Source: Actinomycetota bacterium (GTDB lineage: Bacteria; Actinomycetota; Acidimicrobiia; Acidimicrobiales; Ilumatobacteraceae). Taken from it: DNA of 39,018 nucleotides. Where the stretch lies: positions 1 to 39,018 of the forward strand of contig SXPW01000115.1 of NCBI GenBank assembly GCA_005793785.1, written 5' to 3'. The number at the start of each line of letters is the position of its first letter. The first letter of the stretch is position 1. This document shows, one piece after another, positions 17,725 through 27,495 of this stretch. The translations under genes and the position numbers were made by a program. Below the pieces are notes generated by a model. The model was not told the origin of the DNA. It ran no database searches and saw only the letters and a program-made list of their open reading frames with translations.

Positions 17725-18474
17725 TCACGCACCGATCGATTCGAGCAACGCCTCGGCGATGTCGAAGTTGGCGTACACATCCTGCACGTCGTCGTGCTCC
17801 TCGAGTTCGTCCATGATCTTCAGGATGGCCTTGGCATCGGAGGCGTCCGTCACGGGAACCACCGCCGACGACACCATCGTGCTCTCGGCGGACTGCACGG
17901 GCAAGGAGGCTGCGTCGAGCGCCGCCTTGATCTCCCAGACCCTCGCCGCATCGCAGGTGATGCGCCACACCGACCCATCGTCATTCATGTCGTCGGCGCC
18001 GTGTTCGAGGACGGCCGCCATCACGTCGTCCTCCTTTGCCGCCCGATCGACGAGGATCACACCCTTGCGGCTGAACTGCCACGCCACGGCACCGGGTGCG
18101 GCCATCGATCCCCCACATTTGGTGAAGATCGCACGCACGTCGGAGGCGGTTCGGTTGCGATTGTCGGTGAGGATGTCGATCAGGAGTGCCACCCCACCGG
18201 GTGCATACGCCTCGTAGGTGATGGCCTCGTAGTTCGAACCCTGTGCCTCACCGGTTGCCCGCTTGATGGCGCGATCGATGGCATCGTTCGTCATGGACGC
18301 CGCCTTCGCCTTCTGGATGATCGTGCGCAATGCGGCATTCGACGCCGGATCGCCGCCGCCGGTCCGGGCTGCGACGTCGATTTGCCGGGCCAACTTGGCA
18401 AAGGTCTTGCCGCGCTTCTGGTCGATGACCGCCTTCTTGCGCTTGATCGTCGCCCACTTGGAATGTCCCGACAC
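17725..18474 (-). CDS. YebC/PmpR-family transcriptional/translation regulator
   Basis: MSGHSKWATIKRKKAVIDQKRGKTFAKLAR signature. Confidence 0.96.
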   Translation of the reverse strand: MSGHSKWATIKRKKAVIDQKRGKTFAKLARQIDVAARTGGGDPASNAALRTIIQKAKAASMTNDAIDRAIKRATGEAQGSNYEAITYEAYAPGGVALLIDILTDNRNRTASDVRAIFTKCGGSMAAPGAVAWQFSRKGVILVDRAAKEDDVMAAVLEHGADDMNDDGSVWRITCDAARVWEIKAALDAASLPVQSAESTMVSSAVVPVTDASDAKAILKIMDELEEHDDVQDVYANFDIAEALLESIGA

Positions 18475-18480
18475 GGCCGC

Positions 18481-19071
18481 CTACCTCGTCGTCCGAACCT
18501 GTTCGATGAACAGTCGGTGGATGCGATCGTCGTCGGTGAGTTCTGGGTGGAACGATGCAGCCATTACGGACATTGAGCGTACGAGCACCGGCGTTCCGGC
18601 ATGCTCGGCGAGGACCTCGACGTCGTCGCCGGTGCGAACGATTCGCGGGGCGCGAATGAAGACGGCATGGAACGGTGCGTCACTGCCACGAATCGACAAC
18701 TCGGTTTCGAAACTGTCCACCTGTCTCCCGTAGGCATTCCTCTGCACACCGATGTCGAGCGCAGCAAACGAGCGTTGATCGTCCCGACCGTCCGTGACCT
18801 CGCGCGCGAGGAGGATCATTCCCGCGCACGTACCGAGAACGGGCATGCCGTCGGCGATTCGTTTGCCGACTGGCTCGAACAGCAATGACGACTCGAGCAG
18901 CATCGACATCGTCGTCGATTCGCCTCCCGGCAGGACGAGAGCATCGACATCGTCGAGGTCGTCCGGGGTTCGCACCTCGCTCGATTGCGCACCGATGCGG
19001 TCGAGTACGGCGCGGTGCGCAGCAAAGGCGCCCTGCAGTGCGAGCACGCCGATTCGGGTGCCCACCGTCAT
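18481..19071 (-). CDS. pdxT: pyridoxal 5'-phosphate synthase glutaminase subunit
   Basis: IGVLALQGAFAAH...LVLPGGESTTM...GTCAGMILLA...SFHPEL. Confidence 0.96.
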   Translation of the reverse strand: MTVGTRIGVLALQGAFAAHRAVLDRIGAQSSEVRTPDDLDDVDALVLPGGESTTMSMLLESSLLFEPVGKRIADGMPVLGTCAGMILLAREVTDGRDDQRSFAALDIGVQRNAYGRQVDSFETELSIRGSDAPFHAVFIRAPRIVRTGDDVEVLAEHAGTPVLVRSMSVMAASFHPELTDDDRIHRLFIEQVRTTR

Positions 19072-19090
19072 GTCTCCCCGGGCGGGGCTC

Positions 19091-19978
19091 CTACCAGCCG
19101 CGTTCGGCGTATCGCTGGTTGATTTCGTCCATCGAGATGCCGGTCATCGGTGCACCGAGTTTGCGACTCACCTTGGCGATGATGTGGGCGTCACGGAAAT
19201 GCGTCGTGGCCTCGACGATTGCCTTGGCGCGCGGTGCCGGGTCGTCACTCTTGAAGATGCCCGAGCCGACGAAGACCGATTCGGCTCCGAGTTGCATGGC
19301 CAACGCCGCATCGGCCGGTGTTGCGATTCCGCCGGCACAAAAGAGCGGCACCTGGAGCCAGCCCGTCTCGGCGATCTCCTGCACGAGCGGCAGCGGTGCG
19401 TTGAGTTTCTTCGCCCAGTCGAACAGTTCGGCGGAATCCGCCTGAGTGATCTTGCGAATGTCGCCGATGATCGACCGCAAATGCCGCACGGCCTCCACGA
19501 TGTTGCCGGTGCCCGCTTCCCCTTTGGAGCGAATGAGCGCTGCTCCTTCGGAGATTCGTCGCAAAGCCTCACCGAGATTCGTTGCACCGCACACGAAGGG
19601 GACGGTGAACTTGAGCTTGTCGATGTGGTGCGCCTCGTCGGCTGGCGTGAGCACCTCGCTCTCGTCGATGAAGTCGACACCGAGAGCTTCGAGCACCTGC
19701 GCCTCGACGAAGTGACCGATCCGCGCCTTGGCCATCACCGGAATCGACACGGCAGCCTTGATGCCCTCGATCATCTCCGGGTCGCTCATTCGCGCCACTC
19801 CGCCGTCGCGACGAATATCGGCGGGAACCCGCTCGAGCGCCATGACGGCGACGGCACCCGCGTCCTCGGCGATCTTGGCCTGGCCGGGGGTGACCACGTC
19901 CATGATCACGCCACCCTTCAACATTTCCGCCAATCCGCGTTGCACGCGCATCGAGCCGGTGGTGTTTGGGCTTGCCAT
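19091..19978 (-). CDS. pdxS: pyridoxal 5'-phosphate synthase lyase subunit
   Basis: [43 protein letters not shown]. Start MASPNTT at 19978. Confidence 0.97.
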   Translation of the reverse strand: MASPNTTGSMRVQRGLAEMLKGGVIMDVVTPGQAKIAEDAGAVAVMALERVPADIRRDGGVARMSDPEMIEGIKAAVSIPVMAKARIGHFVEAQVLEALGVDFIDESEVLTPADEAHHIDKLKFTVPFVCGATNLGEALRRISEGAALIRSKGEAGTGNIVEAVRHLRSIIGDIRKITQADSAELFDWAKKLNAPLPLVQEIAETGWLQVPLFCAGGIATPADAALAMQLGAESVFVGSGIFKSDDPAPRAKAIVEATTHFRDAHIIAKVSRKLGAPMTGISMDEINQRYAERGW

Positions 19979-20032
19979 GGTGTCTCTCAGCGTACCGAAG
20001 TGCCCCTGATCAGGTCCTGCGCACGTCAAAGG

Positions 20033-21109
20033 TCACGGATATTTGAACGACGTCGGGTCGGTGCCAGGGAGGTAGGAAATTCCCTTGCCGATTCGCACGA
20101 GTTCCACCCAGGTGTTCCCGGGCGTTAGTGCGATCTCCGTACCCGCGGTGTCCTTCAAAAGAAACGGCACGCCCGCATCGCTGCGCTCCCAAGTGCCCTG
20201 GAACAGCTTGCCCGCGGTGAACACCCATGCCTCGCCCGAGCCGATCGTCTTGGCGACCGGGCTGTAGCCGCTCTTGCTGTACTGCACGTAGAGCACCACC
20301 ACGTTGGCAGCGTTCACGCGCACGTCATCGACGTCGACGTGCGGCTTGTCGTCCTGGGATCGCAGGAAGCGACTGAACTCACTGCTCCACTCCCACAACA
20401 CGCGCACGCCATCCATCGAGAGTTTGATTCCAGCGGTTTCGCGAGCGGTCGCCGGAATCGACTCGTCGGCGGCACGGTACGCGAATTGTGCCGGAGGTGG
20501 AGCGGAACCCTCCGGGGCGAGCGTCCACAACTTCGAGGTGTCGGCGAGCAGGTTGTGCGGAGCCGAGCGCGAACTCTCGCGACGGTAACCGCCTTCGTCG
20601 TTCGCCGACGAATGACTGAGATCCACCATCGTGGAGGCGCGGATGAGCTTGGTGACCTCCGAGTTGCCGCCGCTCCAGGCGAACAGCGGGGCATTCAACG
20701 ACTCGAGGAGATCGACGTCCTGCTTGCGACCACTTCGGATGGGACCGACGGGGTCGCTGTCGTTGGTGTGGAAGACCGCGGCGAATCGTGTGAGCATCTC
20801 GACGTTCTCTTCGAACACGATGTCGGCTTGGTTGAGGCCCCATTGCGGGCGGGCCTTGGGATGGTTGTCGATCTTGACCACGAGTGCGGGTCGGGTGACG
20901 GGCGCAGCCACGGGTAGTCCCGTGAGCGGGGCCAACACCGGTGGAATCGTCGTGGTGGTCGTGGTGGACTCCGCCACCGTCGAGGTGGTTTCGGCGACGT
21001 CGACACCAGCCGACTCGCCCGCACTATCGGAACCCCCCGAGCACGCCGACACGGTGAGCACGGCGACCAAACCCGCCACTCCGACGAAACGACGTGAGGT
21101 ACTCGACAC
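20033..21109 (-). CDS. DUF3048-family lipoprotein
   Basis: Lipobox LTVSACSGG, Thr-rich linker, ALVVKIDNHPKARPQWGLNQADIVFEENVE...SDPVGPIRSGRKQDVDLL. Start GTG at 21109. Confidence 0.85.
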   Translation of the reverse strand: MSSTSRRFVGVAGLVAVLTVSACSGGSDSAGESAGVDVAETTSTVAESTTTTTTIPPVLAPLTGLPVAAPVTRPALVVKIDNHPKARPQWGLNQADIVFEENVEMLTRFAAVFHTNDSDPVGPIRSGRKQDVDLLESLNAPLFAWSGGNSEVTKLIRASTMVDLSHSSANDEGGYRRESSRSAPHNLLADTSKLWTLAPEGSAPPPAQFAYRAADESIPATARETAGIKLSMDGVRVLWEWSSEFSRFLRSQDDKPHVDVDDVRVNAANVVVLYVQYSKSGYSPVAKTIGSGEAWVFTAGKLFQGTWERSDAGVPFLLKDTAGTEIALTPGNTWVELVRIGKGISYLPGTDPTSFKYP

Positions 21110-21125
21110 TGGGGACTCCTTTGAT

Positions 21126-21992
21126 TTAGATCTCGCGCAGGAGCGCGATGCGCTCGGCGAGAGGGGGGTGGGTATTGAAGAGTTTATGGAAAAACCCCAG
21201 TCGACCCGTGTCATTCACCCCCGACAATGGCTGCTCTATCCACATATGGGCCGTCGCCATCGACGCCGAATGGGTCACCGTACTGTCCGCCTGCAGTTTC
21301 TCCAGCGCCGAAATGAGCCCGGGCGGGTACCGAGTCAGTTGCACAGCCGAAACATCGGCCAGCGTCTCGCGACGACGACTCACGGCCGCCTGCATGGCGC
21401 GAGCCAGGAGCGGTGCCACGATGAGCAACACCATGCCGATGATCGCGAACGGGTTGCCGCGATCGTCACGATCCCCTGCCCTCGCCACTCGACCACCGTT
21501 CCACCACATCATCCGCAATGCCACGTCGGTGAGGATCGCCACAGAACCCACCAACGTGACGGCCAGCGTCATCACGAGGATGTCGTAGTTCTTGATGTGC
21601 GACAATTCGTGGGCGACCACACCTTCCAGTTCGACGCGGTTCATCTTCTCGAGAAGTCCCGTCGTCACGGCGACTGCGGCGTTCTTGGGAGTGCGACCGG
21701 TGGCGAACGCATTCGGCGCCGGATCGTTGATGACGTACACGCGCGGTTTGGGCAGGCCGCCCGCGATGCACAGTCCCTCCACCAGATTGTGCAATCGCTT
21801 GTAGGCAACCGGATCGGCCGGTACCGCCCTACTCACACGCAGGGCGATCGCGTCGGACTTCCAGTACGAAACGAATGCCATCACACCGGAGAACACGAGC
21901 GCGGCGATCGTGCCGAGCGTGCCGTTGCCGACGAGAACACCCACCGCCATACCCACGAGCACGAGCACGAGCACGAATCCAACGACGAGCAC
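21126..21992 (-). CDS. htpX: M48 protease HtpX homolog (N-terminus probably extends to 22031)
   Basis: HELSHIKNYD zinc motif, NAFATGRTPKNAAVAVTTGLL, ETLADVSAVQLT. Upstream in-frame LNDLIAANKRRSA matches the usual HtpX N-terminus. Confidence 0.93.
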   Translation of the reverse strand: MLVVGFVLVLVLVGMAVGVLVGNGTLGTIAALVFSGVMAFVSYWKSDAIALRVSRAVPADPVAYKRLHNLVEGLCIAGGLPKPRVYVINDPAPNAFATGRTPKNAAVAVTTGLLEKMNRVELEGVVAHELSHIKNYDILVMTLAVTLVGSVAILTDVALRMMWWNGGRVARAGDRDDRGNPFAIIGMVLLIVAPLLARAMQAAVSRRRETLADVSAVQLTRYPPGLISALEKLQADSTVTHSASMATAHMWIEQPLSGVNDTGRLGFFHKLFNTHPPLAERIALLREI

Positions 21993-22027
21993 CGCGGAAC
22001 GGCGCTTGTTGGCCGCGATGAGGTCGT

Positions 22028-22582
22028 TCAGAATTTCACCGAAGGCGGCGTGGCTGCCGCGGCCTCGGCCTCGAAGTACTCACGGTCGGCAAAGTTGAAA
22101 CTGCGGGCGAACAGCACACCGGGGAACGATTGCGTCGTGTTGTTGTACCGCTCCACTGCATCGTTGTAGAACTGTCGCGCGTACGCGACGCGGCTTTCGG
22201 TGTTTTGCAGTTCTTCCTGCAAGGACAGAAAGTTCGTGTTGGCCTTCAGGTCGGGGTACGCCTCCGACAGGGCGAACAGCTGTCGGAGTGCGCCGGTCAA
22301 GCCGACGTCGGCAGCACCCTGTGCCACCGGGGTCGGTGCGGCGGACATGGCCTTGGCACGGGCGTCGATGACCGCCTCGAGCGCACCCTTTTCGAAGGTG
22401 GCATACCCTTTGACGGTTTCAACGAGGTTCGGAATGAGATCGAGTCGGCGTTTCAGTTGCACGTCGATCTGTGACCACGCGTTGTCGACCTCGTTGCGGC
22501 GGCTCACGAGGCGGTTGTAGGAGAAAATGACCCACACGGCGAACGATGCGAGCACGATGAGCACGATCCACAGCGCGTTCAT
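22028..22582 (-). CDS. LemA family protein
   Basis: FSYNRLVSRRNEVDNAWSQIDVQLKRRLDLIPNLVETVKGYATFEK; FPGVLFARSFNFADREYFE. Start at 22582. Confidence 0.95.
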   Translation of the reverse strand: MNALWIVLIVLASFAVWVIFSYNRLVSRRNEVDNAWSQIDVQLKRRLDLIPNLVETVKGYATFEKGALEAVIDARAKAMSAAPTPVAQGAADVGLTGALRQLFALSEAYPDLKANTNFLSLQEELQNTESRVAYARQFYNDAVERYNNTTQSFPGVLFARSFNFADREYFEAEAAAATPPSVKF

Positions 22583-22592
22583 GACCCTGAGG

Positions 22593-23924
22593 TTACTCCT
22601 CGCTCGATGGTTTGGCGGATTCACCTGCCACGCGTTCGCGAAATTGTGCCGACTTGTCGCGCAACGACGCCATCGTGTCGGAGACGGTGTCCGAAACGGT
22701 GTCCCGCACGACCTGGGAAATTTTCTGGAGGCGGGGTCGGCGTAACAATCGATCCTCGAAGTACCGCAGGACCGCACTCGGCTGCACGACGATGCGCGAC
22801 TCGGCTTCGGCGAGGAGGACGTCCCGGTAGATCTGGAGGTACCGCTCGGCAAGTTTGCGCATCGACAATTCTTCCGCGCGTTTGCTTCCCGCCGCGGCCA
22901 GTCGAGTCCGGAGATCGGCGTCCTCACCAACCTCACGCAGAGCCTGGGCGAGCACGACGGGGTCGCCCGGTGCGACGAGCACGCCGTTGGCGTCGGCCGT
23001 CACGACGGTGTCGTAACCGGGGATGTTGCTGGCGACCACCGCCGTTCCCGCGGCCATGGCCTCGAGCAACACCAGCCCGAACGATTCACCGCGTAGTGAC
23101 GGAGCACAAAAGACGGTGCACCGTGCGAGGCGGTCGATCTTCTCGGACTCCGAGACCTGCCCGAGCCAATCGATGCGTGCCGCAACCTTGGGGTCGCGGG
23201 AGTACCGCTTGCGAAGTTCCTCGATGTGCGGTCCGTCCGAGCAGATCCACAACCGGAAATGTTCCGGCAGCAGGAGGAAGGCGTCGAGGAGGACCTCGAG
23301 GCCCTTGCGCGGTTCATGACGACCGCAGAACAGGACCGTCGGCATCGTCTCGCGCTCCACACCACTGCGTTGGTAGGTCTCCGTGTCGATGCCGTTGTAC
23401 AACACCTCGAAACTGCCCCCGATGTGACGCGCCGCCATGTCGCGGGCGGAGTTCGACACCGCCACCCGGTGGTCGAGGTGCGTCCCGAGCCATTCGAGAC
23501 CCTTGCGCACACGGCGGTACCAGGCGATGTCTCCGGATGCATGGAACGTACCCACCATCGGCGCAAGTCGCAGCATGAGGGCGGTCACCGTGGGACCCGG
23601 AGCCATCGGTTCGTGCAGGTGCAGGATGTCGAAGGCTTCGTCGTTGAGGGCGCGCAACGTCCGCAACGCCGCGGACGGATCGGGCGCCAAGGGAACGGTC
23701 GAACCGTTCGCCGCCGTCGGGAGGCTGTTGCCGAGCGGGGTCACGAACGGCTCCGGAGGCGGTCCGTCACAGGGACCAAGGACCCGAACCTCATGGCCCA
23801 TCGCCCGGAGTTCGCGTGCCAAACCGAGCACCTGGTGCTGCACTCCCCCGGGGATGGTGAGGCTGTACGGACTCACCATTCCGATGCGCAGCATCTCGCC
23901 GTGTTGCGATGAAGCCTTCTCCAC
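22593..23924 (-). CDS. GT4 glycosyltransferase, phosphatidylinositol mannosyltransferase (PimA)-like
   Basis: IGMVSPYSLTIPGGVQHQVLGLARELRAMGHEV; HLHEPMAPG; CGRHEPRKGLEVLL; ESFGLVLLEAMAAGTAVVAS. Start GTG 23924 or ATG 23894. Confidence 0.88.
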   Translation of the reverse strand: MEKASSQHGEMLRIGMVSPYSLTIPGGVQHQVLGLARELRAMGHEVRVLGPCDGPPPEPFVTPLGNSLPTAANGSTVPLAPDPSAALRTLRALNDEAFDILHLHEPMAPGPTVTALMLRLAPMVGTFHASGDIAWYRRVRKGLEWLGTHLDHRVAVSNSARDMAARHIGGSFEVLYNGIDTETYQRSGVERETMPTVLFCGRHEPRKGLEVLLDAFLLLPEHFRLWICSDGPHIEELRKRYSRDPKVAARIDWLGQVSESEKIDRLARCTVFCAPSLRGESFGLVLLEAMAAGTAVVASNIPGYDTVVTADANGVLVAPGDPVVLAQALREVGEDADLRTRLAAAGSKRAEELSMRKLAERYLQIYRDVLLAEAESRIVVQPSAVLRYFEDRLLRRPRLQKISQVVRDTVSDTVSDTMASLRDKSAQFRERVAGESAKPSSEE

Positions 23925-23972
23925 CCACTCAACGGTACGGTAGGTTCGGCGGCGAACAGCGACGCCACTTGC

Positions 23973-24893
23973 ATGACCACCGACTCGTTCCCCGCGATCT
24001 CCCTCGTGGCTTCGCCGACGCGACGGGCGGGTGTACTGCAACTGGCACGCGAGGCACAGGACCGAGGATTCACCCACGTTGCATGTCCGAGCCTTGGTGC
24101 GGCGATGCCGTTGTGCACCTCGCTCGCCCACGCGACGACGACGCTGCATTACTTCACGTCGATCCAACCGATTTATCTCGCCCATCCGGTGGAGGCCGGC
24201 AATTCCGCCGCGCACATCCACGAGATCACCGGAGGACGATTCGCGTTCGGCATCGGCGTGAGCCACGGTCCCGTCACGCAACGACTCGGCGTCGCCACCG
24301 GCAAGCCGCTCAGTGACATTCGCGCGTACGTCGATGCAATGCGCGCCAACGAGAAATTCGGCGGCACGTTGCCACCGATCTATCTCGCCACGCTGCGCGA
24401 CAAGATGTTGGACCTTGCCGTCGAGATCGCCGACGGCGCACTGTGGGCGAACGCCTCGCTGCGAGGCATCCCGCAACAAGTGGGGCGAATTCCCGCCGAG
24501 AAGCGGTCGACGTTCTTCATGGCCAACATGATTCCCACGGTGATCTCCGACGATCTCGAGGCGGCGCGTGCGGTCAATCGCAAGACGCTCGTGATGTATG
24601 CGACGTTGCCGAATTACCGCAACTACTGGCGTGCGGCGGGCCACGACCAGCAGGTCGACGCGTTCGAAAAGGTCCTCGCGTCCGCACCACGGGAGGCGCT
24701 CGGTGACGCACTCGTCGCCGCCATGCGCAACGAGTGGCTGGACGACTGCACGATCTCGGGTTCACCCGAGTTGGTGCGCGAGCGATTCGCCGCCTGGTCG
24801 GCGACCGGAGTCATGCCGGTCGCGGTGATGTCGGCCGTCGACGGTGGTCAAGCCAAGGGCGTGGCCAATTTGTTCGCCGCCTACGCGCGATAG
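23973..24893 (+). CDS. LLM class (probably F420-dependent) oxidoreductase
   Basis: 306 aa; FGIGVSHGPVTQRLG, DGALWANAS, luciferase-like fold features. Confidence 0.85.
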   Translation: MTTDSFPAISLVASPTRRAGVLQLAREAQDRGFTHVACPSLGAAMPLCTSLAHATTTLHYFTSIQPIYLAHPVEAGNSAAHIHEITGGRFAFGIGVSHGPVTQRLGVATGKPLSDIRAYVDAMRANEKFGGTLPPIYLATLRDKMLDLAVEIADGALWANASLRGIPQQVGRIPAEKRSTFFMANMIPTVISDDLEAARAVNRKTLVMYATLPNYRNYWRAAGHDQQVDAFEKVLASAPREALGDALVAAMRNEWLDDCTISGSPELVRERFAAWSATGVMPVAVMSAVDGGQAKGVANLFAAYAR

Positions 24894-25774
24894 CCGGGGT
24901 CGCTCGGCCAGTTCGGCGAGAACAAGTGCCACTGCTCCGGTGCGCGCCGAATGAGCAGTTCCAATTCCGTGATCAGCGATTGGGTCAGCACCGCCACATC
25001 CTCCCGAAGCCGTCCGCGTTCGGTCAACGTGAGCGGCGGTCGCACCACGGTGTGATGACCGTCGACTCGTCGAGTGAAGTACACGGCCGTCGGCAGCAGT
25101 ACCGCACCTGAACGCAACGCGAAGAAGGCCGGTCCGGCCGGCGCGGTGGTCCTCTCTCCGAAGAACTCGACTTCCACTCCGTTGCGCTGGATGTCGCGGT
25201 CCGACATGAGACAGACGACGTGGTTGTTGCGCAACGCCTCGGCGACGGCGACACCCGCATTGTCGTCGAGTGGAATCACGTTGATTCCCTGCGAGCGGCG
25301 CACGTCGAGGAAGGCTTCGAACGCCTCGTTCGACTCGAGCACTTCGACGACCGCGCTGACCTTGTGTCCACGTTGAGCGAGCCAGCGGCCCGCCCAGTCC
25401 CAACCGCCGACGTGCGGCATCGCCACGATCACTCCCTTCCCCGCCGCCACGCCGCGTTCCAGGTGTCCGTAGCCCTCGACGGTGAAACCCGCATCAACTT
25501 CACGTGCCGTGAGCGACGGGAGCCGGAAGGTCTCGAGGTAGTAACGCAGGTAACTCTGGAAGGCGTCGTTGACGCGCCGTTGCATCTGCAACGAACCGAG
25601 CCCTGGTGAGATACGACGTTGATGGCGTTCCACCATCCTGCGTTCGTTGCGCATCGTCAGCGCGCCGACTCCACCGAGCGACAGTGCGGCGACGTGCGAT
25701 ACCACTGCAGGGGTAACTGCGCCGAGTACGTTGGCGAGTCGAAACGCGATGCCCGGACTCTTGTCGTCAGGCAT
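24881..25774 (-). CDS. LpxL/PatA-like acyltransferase (probable PIM acyltransferase)
   Basis: VIVAMPHVGGWDWAGRWL, GPAFFALRSGAVLLP; position between pgsA and pimA. Start MPDDKSP at 25774 overlaps the pgsA stop. Confidence 0.85.
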   Translation of the reverse strand: MPDDKSPGIAFRLANVLGAVTPAVVSHVAALSLGGVGALTMRNERRMVERHQRRISPGLGSLQMQRRVNDAFQSYLRYYLETFRLPSLTAREVDAGFTVEGYGHLERGVAAGKGVIVAMPHVGGWDWAGRWLAQRGHKVSAVVEVLESNEAFEAFLDVRRSQGINVIPLDDNAGVAVAEALRNNHVVCLMSDRDIQRNGVEVEFFGERTTAPAGPAFFALRSGAVLLPTAVYFTRRVDGHHTVVRPPLTLTERGRLREDVAVLTQSLITELELLIRRAPEQWHLFSPNWPSDPGYRA

Positions 25775-26456
25775 CACGGCGACGCGAGGCGATTCGCGAG
25801 CGACGGTCGGCGAACGCTGCACGGCGTGACGCCCGACGCGAGCGACGAGTCTCCATGCGCTCGGCAACCACGGGGGCGACCGCGGCTTGACGCCAGATCT
25901 TGACGAAGCGCTGCACTGCCGTGATGGTCACGAGGACGAGCATGGCCCACATCACCCAGTACAAACCGTTGTCGAACAACAGACCGACACACAGGATGAC
26001 GATGCGCTCTGCTCGCTCCATGAGACCACCCTTGGCCTGCAGGCCGAGCGACTCTGCCTTTGCCCGCTGGTAGGAGATGAGCGACGACACCGCCATGACG
26101 GCGAACGGCAACACGGCCGCGGTACCGCCCCGCGTGCTTCCCAGGTACCACGCGACGCCACCCAACATGAATCCGTCGGTGATGCGGTCGATGGTGGAAT
26201 CGAAGAAGGCACCACGCTGGCTCGATACGTTCGAGGCCTTGGCGAGCGCACCGTCGAGCATGTCGGGCAAAGCCGCGGCGATGACGAGCAGCAAGCCGAC
26301 CCGCAGGAATCCCGCACCGATCGTCACCGCGGCGGCGATGGAGATGAGCAGTCCGACCACGGTGAGATGATCCGGGGTGATCTTGGTACGGGTGAGCGTT
26401 ACGCCCACCGGACGCACGTACTTGTCGACATGGACGCGAAATTTGCCGTCGAACAC
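25767..26456 (-). CDS. CDP-alcohol phosphatidyltransferase (phosphatidylinositol phosphate synthase-like)
   Basis: ALPDMLDGALAKASNVSSQRGAFFDSTIDRITDG (CDP-OH-P signature D..DG.A......G.FFD...DR). Confidence 0.9.
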   Translation of the reverse strand: MFDGKFRVHVDKYVRPVGVTLTRTKITPDHLTVVGLLISIAAAVTIGAGFLRVGLLLVIAAALPDMLDGALAKASNVSSQRGAFFDSTIDRITDGFMLGGVAWYLGSTRGGTAAVLPFAVMAVSSLISYQRAKAESLGLQAKGGLMERAERIVILCVGLLFDNGLYWVMWAMLVLVTITAVQRFVKIWRQAAVAPVVAERMETRRSRRASRRAAFADRRSRIASRRRDA

Positions 26457-26465
26457 GAACCAATC

Positions 26466-26969
26466 CTACTTGTCGCGGTCGGGATTGGCCTCGACGAGTC
26501 GCTCGACGATTCGTCCGTCGATCGCATCCACGAGTACGAGGCCGCGTTGCAACGGTGGCTCTTCACCGCTGTAACAAAACACTCGCCACGTTGGCCGACT
26601 TCGCAGACCGCGCCACACCTGTTGGGCCGACGCATGTCCGACCGCGAAACCGACGGCTTGCGTGGCGCGCACCAACGCGTCGCGTTCGTCGACGTTCATT
26701 CGCCACGACGACGTGAGGCCGTAGACGCCGAACGTTCCGAGGAGCACCGCCGCGTAGAGGAAACCGTCGTTCACCAGCGCACCGTTGCCGTCGCGTGCGA
26801 CGTACCAGAGCACGGCGCACGACGCCGCGACGACGAGGTACATGATCGCCGGAATCCGCCTCCGGCTGTTGTCGGGGAATTGGTACGGCCCGACGAAGCC
26901 CGTCACGTCGAGGTCGTGCGGGAGTTCGTCGCGAATTTCGTCGGAGTCGGGCGTCGGTTGATCGGTCAT
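26466..26969 (-). CDS. uncharacterised membrane protein (two TM helices)
   Basis: MTDQPTPDSDEI... two hydrophobic segments; ATGA overlap with the HIT gene, 9 nt gap to pgsA. Confidence 0.75.
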   Translation of the reverse strand: MTDQPTPDSDEIRDELPHDLDVTGFVGPYQFPDNSRRRIPAIMYLVVAASCAVLWYVARDGNGALVNDGFLYAAVLLGTFGVYGLTSSWRMNVDERDALVRATQAVGFAVGHASAQQVWRGLRSRPTWRVFCYSGEEPPLQRGLVLVDAIDGRIVERLVEANPDRDK

Positions 26970-27487
26970 CGCGGCGCCGCCAGCGGCCACGCGTCCCGCA
27001 ATCGTGTCGCCGTGGTGCCCAAGGTTTCCGAGAGCACCTTGGTGTTGGCGATCGCCACCGTGAAGTTGGTGTCCCCGACCCAGCGGGGCAACAGATGCAC
27101 GTGGAGATGCTGCGACACGCTGCCGCCTGCGGGCGCGCCGAGATTGATGCCGATGTTGAGTCCGGCCGGTGCGTACGCCTGCTTCAACGCCACCGTCGCA
27201 TCGCGCACCGTACACCACAATTCCTCGCGTTCGGCGTCGGTGAGGTCCTCGAGGTTCGCGACTTGTCGGTACGGCAACACCAGACAGTGGCCGTTCGTGT
27301 ACGGATACGCGTTGAGGATCACGAAGGTCAACGAACCGCGGTGCACGATGTAGGTGTCGGCGTCGGACAATCCGCTCTGCAGGATTCGAGTGAAGATGGA
27401 CTCACCGTTCGACGGCGAGTTGTTGCCCTCCGGCCCGAAACCCGAAACGTACTCCGAACGCCAGCCCGCCCACAAACGTTCCAGCAT
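26966..27487 (-). CDS. HIT domain protein (Ap4A phosphorylase-like)
   Basis: SVSQHLHVHLLPRWVGDTNF (HxHxH), NAYPYTNGHCLVLPYRQV. Confidence 0.93.
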   Translation of the reverse strand: MLERLWAGWRSEYVSGFGPEGNNSPSNGESIFTRILQSGLSDADTYIVHRGSLTFVILNAYPYTNGHCLVLPYRQVANLEDLTDAEREELWCTVRDATVALKQAYAPAGLNIGINLGAPAGGSVSQHLHVHLLPRWVGDTNFTVAIANTKVLSETLGTTATRLRDAWPLAAPR

Positions 27488-27495
27488 CGGCCGAC

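Noticed and set aside
21950-21980. (GAGCAC)n short tandem repeat
   Set aside because: It lies in the htpX TM segment (VLVLVLVG); coding low complexity, not an independent repeat element.
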